Notes under the pieces: model-generated
The model's database searches: none
The model's input: the letters and a program-made list of their open reading frames with translations, nothing else
What the model was told of the DNA's origin: nothing
Shown: piece after piece, positions 18,293-26,611 of the stretch
How the letters are laid out: the number at the start of each line of letters is the position of its first letter
Position numbering within the stretch: the stretch's first letter is position 1
Translations under genes and position numbers: made by a program
Source of the DNA: Rhizaria sp. SCN 62-66
Taxonomy: Eukaryota > Rhizaria, unplaced
DNA: 28,404 bases
Reading direction: 5' to 3'
Assembly: GCA_001724265.1 (NCBI GenBank)
Contig: MEDY01000388.1
Location: 1-28,404, forward strand

Positions 18293-19606
18293 TCACCGGT
18301 CAGCGGGTTCCCAGCCCTCGCGCAGCAGCGCCGCGGCCACGGCCCCGCGCCGCTGCAGCCACCCGGGGCCCTCGAACCACAGCGTGACAGCGCGCGCCGT
18401 GTCGCTCCGGCCGCCACAGCCGCTGTTAGCGTTGATGTTGCTGCTGCGGGTGTGTTGCTGCCTAGCATTGGTGTCCGCAAAGGTTGAGGTACTGTCCTCG
18501 TGACTGCTCGCATAGTGAATGTGGCTGTGTGCGCGGAGCGAGTCCTCCCAGTCGTTGCCCGCGTTGAGATCGAAGTCAAGCCGCCCGTCGTCCTCCTGCT
18601 CTGCATTCGTGTCCGTAGCGTTCGCAGCACTCGCGTCGGAAATGAGGGCGTCGATTTTCTGGGCAGCGTGAACGTCCTGGCCTGTGCCGCTCTCGGGCGG
18701 CGGCTGCAGCCTCCAGTCGGCCCCGACAGCCGCCCGCAGCAGCTGCTGCAGCTCGGCCTGCGTCTGCGCCTCCGTAGGTTGTGCCTCTGCAGGCTGCGCC
18801 TCCGCAGGCTGCGACTCAGCGGGCTGTGGTGGTGGCAGCGCGGCAGCGGGCGCGAGCGTGGCCCGCCAGGCCAGCCCGCGGGGGTCGTCCTCGAGCAGCA
18901 CGCTCAGGCAGTGGCGGGGAAACAGCGGCAGCCCCGCCCCGCGGCCCACGCTGGAGCTAGAGCTAGAGCTGGAGCTGGAGCTGGAGAGCGGGAAAGGGAC
19001 GACGAGCGAGTGCGGGGGCCCGAAGGCAGCGTAGTGTTCCCGCTCGCTCAGCCGCTGCAACTGCTGCTGCTGCTGTGGGGTCTCGGCTCGGCGGCGCCGG
19101 TCCGCGCGCGAGAGGCGGTCCGGCCACTCGATGAGCGCGCAGTCGCTGGCAAACACGGCGGGCAGGTCCAGCACTGCGGCCTCGCGCAGCCCCGCCACGC
19201 GGTACAGATCAATGTGATGCAGGCGGCGGCCCGCGTGCACGTAGGTCGTGTCAAGTGTGAAGGTCGGCGAGGCCACGGGCAGCGCGGGCAGCCCCGTGAA
19301 GGCGCGCACGAAGGCCCGCGCGAACACCGTCTTGCCGACGCCCAGGTCGCCGTACAGCAGCACCGCGGCCCCCGGCGCCGCTGAGGCCGCGGCGACGGCG
19401 CGCGCAATCGCGGACGTGGCATCCGGCGACGGCGCGCGCAGGTACAGCGCGCCGTACGCGCCGGGGCTCGCCGCTGCGCTGCTGTCAGGCGGAGCGCCGC
19501 TGGAGCCCGAGCTGGCGCTGGCAGCGGAGAAGAGGCGTACGGAGCGGCTTGGCTACGGCGCTGCACGGTGCACGAGAGCCAGAGCGCGCCGGGAGCGGAA
19601 TAACAT
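18293..19606 (-). CDS. tsaE: TsaE-type ATPase for tRNA t6A synthesis, organelle-targeted; reading frame broken by TAG at codon 18
   Basis: TsaE is the ATPase partner of bacterial TsaB-TsaD, which makes N6-threonylcarbamoyladenosine at A37 of ANN-decoding tRNAs. Visible signatures, counting from ATG 19606: the T/S-x-A lead-in SPDATSAIARAVA; Walker A GDLGVGKT (86-93, K92); SPTFTL (113-118); HIDLYR (131-136); and the Walker-B-like ALIEWPDRL (158-166). After this core there is a Gln run, a Ser run, a QPAEA repeat and low-complexity sequence before a short end. Bacterial TsaE is ~150 aa, so ~200 residues are extra. Codons 1-17 (MLFRSRRALALVHRAAP) plus PSRSVRLFSAAS after codon 18 form a typical Arg/Ser-rich mitochondrial presequence, but codon 18 is TAG. 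No ATG lies between the TAG and Walker A. The ATG follows a CCAAT box by about 49 nt. Readthrough, recoding, sequence error or pseudogenisation are all open. It ends in TGA. Confidence 0.85.
18765..18824 (-). repeat. four tandem 15-bp units in TsaE (QPAEA/S repeat)
   Basis: Four contiguous imperfect 15-bp copies beginning at 18765, 18780, 18795 and 18810. They encode Gln-Pro-Ala/Thr-Glu-Ala/Ser units in the non-conserved part of the TsaE protein. Copies differ mainly by synonymous or conservative changes. Confidence 0.85.
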
Positions 19607-19654
19607 GTTGAGTCTCGATGCGCTCGTTGCAAAACTAAGTTCGACAGAGAGCTG

Positions 19655-19659
19655 ATTGG
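19655..19659 (-). promoter_or_regulatory. CCAAT box upstream of tsaE
   Basis: GCCAATCAGC on the minus strand, with CCAAT ending 49 nt before the ATG at 19606. The extended GCCAATCA form is the classical NF-Y type site. It supports 19606 as the true translation start, because it leaves little room for further exons upstream. Confidence 0.45.
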
Positions 19660-20358
19660 CTGCCTCTGAGACACAGGAGCACCAAGGGCGCGGGTGGACT
19701 CGTTGTCGGGTGACTGCTGCTGAGTGGAATCATTTTTTAGCGTAATGGAACAGAAACAAGATTTTTAAAAAAAAAAATTATGGTTGGTAATATTAACATT
19801 GTTGTTTGATACAATAGTAGAGCTATAGACGTATTTACGATCAAACTCGCGAGACACACTCTTCCGGGTTTTTGCTCATTTCGACCGATTGAGCGAAGCG
19901 ACGAAAGCCGCTGCAAGTGTACGTTCCCGTTCCAGCACCTTTCGTGCTAATACAAATCAATAACATCTAGATTCGTTGATATTTTGCGTTGTGTGATACA
20001 TTAATGTTAAAAATATATTTGCATTGGAAACGATGAAGAAAAATTCCTTTATTATTGTTGTACGTCTCATACGAATAAACACAGCAATGTGTGGAACGTA
20101 ACAGTGCGTTGTCGCTACTGCTCGCGTTCAGATGAGTTTCGATCTCTTTCAGTTGCAGTGCGTGTGCAAGGCAGCACGCTACGTCAGAAATTAACTCGTA
20201 ATAAATAATTTTCGATAAAAACCGCAATAAATAACTCTAAGTAAAGTTCTCAATACAAAAAACGACATCAGTTCGGTCGTTACACAGAATCGTTCGTTGC
20301 TTGCTCACAGTCCGTCACACTCGCTCACAGTCGTGCACAGTCGCAGGCGGTCGCTCGC
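19660..20358. other. AT-rich spacer: tsaE upstream region and UNC-93-like 3' flank
   Basis: No gene supported. On the minus strand it must contain the UNC-93-like 3' UTR (AATAAA candidate at 20053-20048) and then the tsaE promoter. A small hairpin-capable AGCAC/GTGCT pair lies near 19935. A minus ORF at 19967-20227 is AT-biased, lacks a convincing context and is not called. Confidence 0.5.
20303..20342. repeat. two tandem 20-bp units
   Basis: GCTCACAGTC-type units at 20303-20322 and 20323-20342 match at most positions and are followed by a third, degenerate stretch up to the stop codon region. They lie in the 3' UTR of the UNC-93-like gene. Confidence 0.6.
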
Positions 20359-22591
20359 TCAGTCGTCCGAGTCCGGCACCTGGGTGCGGTAGCCGAAATC
20401 CGCCTCCCCACGCGGGGTCGGGTTGGAACTTGCGCTCTGGCCGACACCCGCCCCCGAGCCCGAGTCCGTCACCGCAGCGCGCTTGCCCGCCAGCCAGGCG
20501 GTGCGGGCCCGCGCCTGCCCCCAGAGGCCCCTGGCGGCGCTGGCGACGGCGCGCGCGTCCTGCCTGGCCGCGCGGCCGACGGCGCCGGGCGCAAGTCGGA
20601 GGTCATGCGCCAGCCCCGCCGCCGTCATGTCGCTGCGCAGCCGCGCCTCGTCGCTCGAGTGCAGCAGCACGAGCAACGAGATGGTCGCGGCGGCGACGGC
20701 GATGCAGATGGCGCCCATCTGCGCCGTGGCGCCGATGAGCGAGGCCGTGCCGAACATGAGGAACTGGCCGAGCCCGCGCATCGCCACGGCCGTCGCGACG
20801 CCGCCAGGCACCAGCGCCGCCTCGTACTGCAGCGAGATCGCCGGGTTGAGCGAGTTGGCGGCCAGCGCGTCGATGACGCCGTGCAGCACGGCCAGCCCCA
20901 CGCACAGCGTCCACGCGCGGCCGCCGCCCGCGACGGCGACCCAGTCCGCGCCCGTGGGGTCGAGCCCGATGATGAGGCCGAGAGAGAGCGCCTGCAGCGC
21001 CAGGTACCCGCCCATGGCGAGCCGGCACGCGCGCAGCGTGACCATGTAGCGCCCCAGCACGTTCGAGCACAGCGCTGAGGTCGTCGCGAAGAGGATCACC
21101 ACCACGGGCACGTTGGCAGATGTCAGCAGAGCCTTGCCAACGCGCGCGGACACGCAGCCTGCGAGAACAAAGGGAAGCGCAAAAGAAGTAAACATAATTA
21201 TGAGATATGGTATAGTGCTGGATATCATTATTAAGAGATAAATTTAATATGACACAAATAAAAATACAACTTCCAACTCAGAACCTCAATATCTCCTCGA
21301 GAAGTGTCCATGATGTCGAGATATACACATAAAGCTTGAGATGTTACGTACTAGAGAAGAAGCCACCGGACATGCCGGCCGAGATGAGGATGGGGACGAG
21401 GTGCCAGGTCACGCGGCGGCGCGCCACGGCCGCCACGCGCGCCATGGCCGCCGCGAGAATCGCGCGCACGTCCTTCTTGGCCGGCGCGGCGGCGACCGCG
21501 GCGGCGCCAGTGTTGCTTGTCACTGTGAGCGTGGTGGGCCCGGTGACGGAGACGTCGCCACTTCCGTCCTTGTTGTTGTGGCCGAGGCGCAGAGCGAGCT
21601 CGGGCCCGTCGAGGGCGCTCAGGTCCCCCTGCCTCTGCCCCTCGCCGGAGCTAGCCGCGGTCGCAGCGGGCACTGCGGGCACCGCGGGCGCTATAGGCGC
21701 TGTAGGGGCGGGGCGGACGAGGGCGCGGAAGCGGCGGAGGAGGAGGAAGACAAGGTTGCCGGCCGCGGAGAGCACGGTGAAGACGAAGAAAAGCAACGCG
21801 ATGGTGCTCTGGGGGATGTCTCTGTCGTTACCGCTCAGCATGCCCAGCGCCACGACGCTGCCGCACACGGACGTCAGCATCTTTTGGGATATGTTGCGGG
21901 TACGCAAAGAGAAATCAAGAAAAAGATAAACATTGAGTGAATTATGATATACCTACGAGAATTTTTAAGTCTCATCATTGAATTGTGATTATTTAATAAG
22001 AAAAGCAAACCATTGAAAAAAAATGCAAGTCTGGCAGCAAGCGTGCGTGCATGCTGACTGCGAGTCTACTCCTGAGGGCTGGACGTACCATGGTGGACCA
22101 GGCGACGCCGATCATCTTGGCCAGCACGCGGCTCGACAGCGAGCCCGTTGCGGGCGCAGGCGCGGCGGCAGCGGCGGCGGGAGCAGCGGCGGGCCTGCTG
22201 ATGTCGGCGGCCGAGTTGACCCGGGAGCGGCGCCCACTGGCGCTGGCGCTGGCGCTGCTGTCAGTGCGGCGGCGGCCGGAGAGAGAGACTGAGTAGGCGC
22301 GGCTGCGGCCAGCGTCATGACGAGCCTCCGCAGCATCTGTCTCGGCCTCGGCCCCAGCGTCAGCCTCCGCAGCGGCAGCCTCGGCCTCGGCCTCCTCAGC
22401 CTCAGCCCCAGCATCAGCATCGGCGTCAGCGTCGTTGCTGTTGTTGTTGCTGTTGTAGGGCGCCGCGAGCGGCAGCGGCTGCGTGTGGAGCAGCGAGAGG
22501 CTGGCGGGCGACAGTAGCGGCGTGCCCCCGCCCGTCGCGAGCGAGAGCGCCGCCGCCACGGACGCGGCCCGCGCGCGCCCCACCACCACCA

Positions 22592-22636
<45 letters not shown>

Positions 22637-24575
22637 GGCCACCAACGACCGGTGAGCTGGCCCCGGTCGCGCCGGCGCCGGCCAGGAGCACGCCCCCGTC
22701 GAGCGGCGGCAGCGCGTCGGCGCCGCCCAGCCCCGCCAGTGCCGCGCTGCCGGCGCCGGCGCTTTGCGGGGGCGCGGCGGCGGGGAGAAGGAAGGGCGTG
22801 GCGCCGCCGGCGTCGAAGCCGCCGAAGGCGACGGCGTCCTCGGGCCGCTGCGGCAGCGGCAGCAGCACCAGCACCTGCGGCGGCTGCTGCTGTTGCAGAG
22901 ACTGGGGGGTGACGGGCGTGCCGGGGGCGGCCGCGGGGACGGCGATGGGCGTGCCGCCCAGCGGCGCGGTCGCCAACGCGAGCGACAGAGCGGCCGCCGC
23001 GGCCTGGGGCTGCGCGGCGACGGCGACAGTGGCCACCAGCCCCGCGGGCGTGGCCGCCACGACCGGCGTGCCGGGGGGCAGGAAGCCCACCGAGCCGGAG
23101 CCGGGGCCGGGGACGAAGGAGCTGGAGCCGGGGCCCGCGGCGGCCGAGGCTGAGTGCGGCGGCAGCGGCGGCAGCGGCGGCAGCGGCAGCGGCAGGAAGT
23201 TCGCGTTGCTGCTGTTGTTGTTGTCTGCGTTGATGGTTGTGTCCGCAGCGTATGCCTCGGCGAGCGCGGTGACCTGCGAGAGCGCAGAGGCGACCTCGGC
23301 GGCCGCGTATCCGCCCACCCCCGCCGCCGAGACCGCGATCTCGGCGCCCGCGCCCGCAGAGGAGGGCTCCGCGTCGTCGTCGGCGTGCTGCGCCGCGGCG
23401 CCGGCGACCGCGTCACTGTCGTCACCGCCATCACGACCGTGGCCGTGGCCGTGGCGGTAGCCGTGGGTCTTGCTCTCGGCAGCGTTGTCCGTGGTGGCGG
23501 TGAGCTGGGGCGCGTGGTACGAGTGGTCCTCGCGGATGGCGTGCAGACGGGGCACCAACAGCACGGCGCCGCTGTCGACGTGGCCGCCGCCGCCGCCGCT
23601 GCTGCTGCTGTTGTTGCTGTTGTTGCTTGCGTTGTTGTACGCGACCAAGTCGGTGTCGTCGGTCGCCAAGAAGGCGGGTGCGTTGGACGGCAGCGTGACC
23701 GTGACCGCAATGGAACCCGCGTTGGCGTCGGCGTCAGCAGCAGCATCGGCAGCGGCAGCAGTTGCAAAGCCAGGGACAGCAGCAGACCCGCCAGCCGCGG
23801 CGCTATCGGCGCCGTTGCTATTGTTGTAAGCGATGAACGCGACGGCGCCCTCGGTGAGCGCGGGCAGCGGGTCGTCGGGCTGGGGGAAGGCCGCGCGCGC
23901 GACGGCGGCGTCGACCAGCGAGCGAGCGATGTGGCCCGACAAACGGGACAGGAAGATGCCCTGCGCGACCCACAGGAAGCCACCGCCGAGCCCGACGATG
24001 AAGGCAGCCGGGATGACGACCGGGTAGGTGCCGGCGATCATGCTGGCGATGAAGAGCGTGTAGGTGACGGAGCCGAGCAGGAGCGACAGCGTGGCGTCGC
24101 CGTCCAGCAGCGCCTCGATCCAGGCGGGCGCCGTGAAGTTCGAGGGCACAAAGGCGACGTAGAGCACGGCCAGGGACAGCGAGCCGAGGTCCTTGTAGAG
24201 CGTGGCGCCGAGGTTCTGGACGATGTTGTACGACACGAAAAGCAGGAAGAAGGCAGTGTTAAGCACCCAGAACGGGAGGAAGGGCGCTGAAAAGATCGAA
24301 AAATCGATATCTGCCTCGTTGATCTCGGGTGCAGTGACCACAATCACGCGCACGCCCTGCTGCTGTGACAAGACCGCAGGCGCGGGCGCGGGCGCAGCGG
24401 ATGAAGACGCGGGGTCTTGGGACTGGCCGCCGTTGTCGGCAGAATGGTATTGTGATGAGCTCCATGAGCGCGGGCGCAGCGCGGGACTAGGACGGCCGCG
24501 CGCTTTGCTACCGGAGTCGCCCGGCAGGGACGAGAGCGCGGGGCTATCGCGGCTCCCAGGGCCGCGGGGCCGCAT
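20359..24575 (-). CDS. UNC-93-like 12-TM major facilitator protein, three exons, with ~600-residue insertion (~1271 aa)
   Basis: UNC-93 family proteins are MFS-type membrane proteins linked to ion-channel regulation or receptor trafficking in animals; the substrate here is unknown. Exons are 24575-22089, 21880-21352 and 21158-20359. Both introns (208 and 193 nt) start GTACGT and end in AG, and the junctions restore frame (phases 0 and 1). ATG 24575 sits one base after an acceptor-like TTTACAG. The first four membrane spans (~95-213) include SYNIVQNLGATLYKDLGSLSLAVLYVAF, broken here as SYNIVQNLGATLY and LGSLSLAVLYVAF, and VGLGGGFLWVAQGIFLSRLSG, the UNC-93 signature where family members read GLG...LW.aQG.Y. 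A low-complexity Ala/Ser/Asn/Pro segment then fills ~215-815. Spans 5-12 follow, from KMIGVAWSTM|MLTSVCGSV to the last helix before HSSDEARL. The C-terminal tail is Arg/Ala-rich and cytosolic. It ends in TGA. Confidence 0.8.
22594..22635 (-). repeat. (CTG)14 on plus strand, encoding poly-Ser in the UNC-93-like protein
   Basis: Fourteen perfect CTG triplets; on the coding strand they are read as AGC, giving a Ser run in the large insertion between spans 4 and 5. The same triplet repeat is read as Gln (CAG) in the PH gene and in the RGG/Q-rich gene. Confidence 0.95.
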
Positions 24576-24577
24576 TC

Positions 24578-24986
24578 TGTAAAGCTACAAAGAGTGACGC
24601 GAAATGCCAGACCCAGCATCGATAAATAGATTTGAAAGCGGGTAAGATGAGCAATGCAACAAATATAAAAGCAGTAAAACATAGAATAGCTCATGTTCTA
24701 TCGGAATCACAACGTCATATGCACTTTAACGATCATCCTGGTGAGAATTTGAAGCGCGCATAATCGGTCGCCCTGTCGCTACTTGTTTTTGCCACGCACC
24801 GTCCGAGAACCGAAACCATCACAAAAAGTTGTGTTCAACAGAATTTTATATTCTGTCGCAAAATACCACGACATAATGGGCTAGAAACGGTCCACTTTTA
24901 GTTTATCTACACAATCACACATGTTTTTATTGCTGCTCAGGGATTCTATTTAGTACACGTGTTTATTTCATCGACATCTCACAATA
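24578..24986. other. upstream region of the UNC-93-like gene, no gene seen
   Basis: AT-rich, containing the acceptor-like tract just before ATG 24575 and presumably the promoter of the UNC-93-like gene. No GTRCGT donor could be found within 200 bp to pair with the acceptor, so a 5' UTR intron would have to be longer or use another donor. Confidence 0.4.
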
Positions 24987-25194
24987 TTAGAGTACGAAAC
25001 TGGCACTTGAAGAAGGTTTGAATAGAACATATCCTGTAATACCGCACAGGAACGCTATTAAAGCAAGAACAAACCCATGTTTTAGCATGGAAATTTTATT
25101 TCCAACGTAATTTATGTCATGACATGACATATTTGGCGTAACCTCAAGTGTATAGAATATGTCACCATCAAACTCACACCTAAGAATCAGACTC
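24987..25194 (-). CDS. candidate terminal exon encoding a C-terminal membrane anchor (unassigned)
   Basis: On the minus strand an intron-like AT-rich stretch ends in TTTGTCTTGCAG (AG at 25196-25195). It opens a frame beginning G-AGT-CTG (S-L-I-L-R-C-E-F...) that ends in TAA. Near the end is one strong hydrophobic segment, HGFVLALIAFLCGITGYVLF, followed by a short Ser-rich tail; this resembles a tail anchor. Codon use is AT-leaning, unlike the neighbouring genes. I could not find an upstream exon with a matching phase (two bases), and no ATG precedes the acceptor in frame. It may be a genuine last exon, a relic, or chance. Confidence 0.3.
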
Positions 25195-25205
25195 CTGCAA
25201 GACAA

Positions 25206-25650
25206 AGGCTTCCAAGAAATTTAAGATTAGATAAATTGTTATTTAATATTATTATATTTTTTTTATTAAAAACTGCTTTATTAAAAGAATAATAGCAAAG
25301 AAAATTTCGAAAGAAGTGTTTAAAATAAATATTAACAATTTGATTTATATATTATTGCAATACAATTTTTGTTGTTTGTATACTCCTCTGTATATGACTT
25401 ACAATAAAAAAAGTTTAAACTAATAAAACGACAGAAATATTATAGTAGCTAATTACCTTGCAATTATAAATTAAGTTAAAGCTATGTATAATCAAATAAT
25501 ATTATTTTAACAATTTTACTTTCATTCAATACGCATTTTAAATAATATTATTAAATTTAAGTGTTATGACAATAATTAATTCTTTTTAGACATGTAATAT
25601 TAATAAACATTTTATAAATGAATACAATTGCATGATTTATTAATTTTACG
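25206..25650. other. extremely AT-rich block
   Basis: By eye the most AT-rich stretch of the window, dominated by A/T runs such as TTTTTTTTATTAAAA and repeated TAATATTATT words. No coding sequence was seen. If the 24987-25194 exon is real it would include that gene's intron. An origin or matrix-attachment role is conceivable but unsupported. Confidence 0.5.
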
Positions 25651-25654
25651 TCAT

Positions 25655-26251
25655 TGGGATCAGTGATTTGACTGGCTGATTGAGCAACTTTATGGTGCAA
25701 CTTGGCGTTGCAATACCTTCTCCACTGATCCGTTGATAGACATTTATGTACGCTTATCACACGTTACGTTTCGTATTTGTTATGTTGCTTTATTTATAGA
25801 CGTCTAATCCATTACTGTGTAGCAGAAACTGAGTGAGCATTAACGTCCTTGCCACCCGTTTGTTGCCGCAATGTCGGTGCCAAATTACGCTATGGCTGAA
25901 CGCAATGGCTTTGTCTACGTGCGTATTGAAACGTATGACTTTGATGACATTAAGAAATGGTACGATTTAAACTTGGTATTGACGGTTCATAGCTCGGTTA
26001 ACGCCTTCCCGATCACATTTTCTCTCCACTGTTCCGCCAACCACAACTGATCTTTCGATAACTTTCACCTTTCAACCGCACCTTTAACGTATAGGATGCC
26101 TTTTATCTCGTGGTCCGGCTCGTACGTAGAGTCGTGCCCGATGCGCACGACGTTTGTGGCGAATGCGGACTACAAATACGCCATCATCGCAACGCTTCAG
26201 ACTAAGGGCTACAGTGAGCACTTGCATCCTTTCCTCATCGCCGCTTTCTGA
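25655..26251 (+). pseudogene. decayed tandem beta-sandwich repeats resembling calpain domain III
   Basis: One reading frame carries protein-like sequence across ~600 bp but is interrupted by stops at 25664 (TGA), 25805 (TAA), 25820 (TAG), 25841 (TAA) and 26048 (TGA). No frame change is needed. Two units can be seen: the first has GATWRCNTFSTDPLIDIYV, then LSEH...HPFVAAM; the second has WSGSYVESC, TTFVANADYKYAII, then YSEHLHPFLIAAF. Between them lies FVYVRIETYDFDD...LNLVLTVHSS. The order (G-x-W..., F-x-N/D-x-x-Y, a closing I/A-F strand, then Y-V-x-I-x-T-Y and a final L-x-V-x-S strand) recalls calpain domain III, which occurs in tandem in PalB/CAPN7-type calpains. The longest uninterrupted piece is ATG 25871 to TGA 26050 (59 aa). 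The family assignment is tentative; introns rather than decay could explain some stops. Confidence 0.4.
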
Positions 26252-26611
26252 CCTGTTGATAAAGCGCACAAGCAGAGTGATGTGAAATTAAAAGAGGGTT
26301 TATTGTGACATTCGTTCTTCGTCTGTTCTTTGCCGGGCCGTTCTTACACTGACCAGGGTCAGATACTTTCGCTATAAATACAAGACATGTTATAACATAA
26401 CAAAACAGGTAACAAGAGAGAGAGATAATATAAGTAAGATTCCTGGCTGCTCCATTCACAAACGACGCGCAGCGCAGCATAATTACATAGGAGGCGAAAA
26501 AAATTACATTTTAAAAAGAAGAGGAGGACTACGTAAGACGTAATACGGAACAGTAAAGCAAGAGGAGATCATCAACAAGGGTGTCTCATAGACGGCGAGC
26601 TAGTTGTCGGC
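26252..26611 (-). other. 3' flank of the DPF-motif gene
   Basis: Spacer following the minus-strand stop at 26612. It contains a GA-rich plus-strand stretch (about 26415-26427) and an AATAAA candidate on the minus strand. No gene is supported; a minus ORF at 26235-26480 looks compositional. Confidence 0.45.
26299..26304 (-). promoter_or_regulatory. candidate polyadenylation signal AATAAA
   Basis: TTTATT on the plus strand, about 308 nt beyond the TAA of the minus-strand DPF-motif gene and just past the end of the decayed plus-strand pseudogene. Confidence 0.35.

Noticed and set aside
19553-19573. A 21-nt GT...AG intron that would remove the TAG in tsaE
   Set aside because: GTGCACCG...CCGTAG is in frame and would restore the ORF, but every other intron here is 125 nt or longer, and it has no polypyrimidine tract.
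19048-19674. 208-codon minus-strand ORF as an alternative TsaE start
   Set aside because: It starts with GTG, and its downstream translation is an Arg/Cys/Pro-rich shadow of the TsaE frame. The ATG 19606 frame gives a presequence in frame with Walker A.
22112-23983. 623-codon minus-strand ORF overlapping the UNC-93-like exon 1
   Set aside because: Alternate frame of the same strand, made of Arg/Pro/Thr-rich repeats. The membrane spans and splice junctions fit only the other frame.
25557-25760. Minus-strand ORF in the AT-rich region
   Set aside because: It begins with GTG and lies antisense to the first unit of the calpain-like relic, whose plus-strand frame has the protein-like pattern.
26048-26050. 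TGA in the calpain-like frame as a selenocysteine or readthrough codon
   Set aside because: Four further stops of all three kinds interrupt the same frame, so decay or introns explain it better than recoding of one codon.
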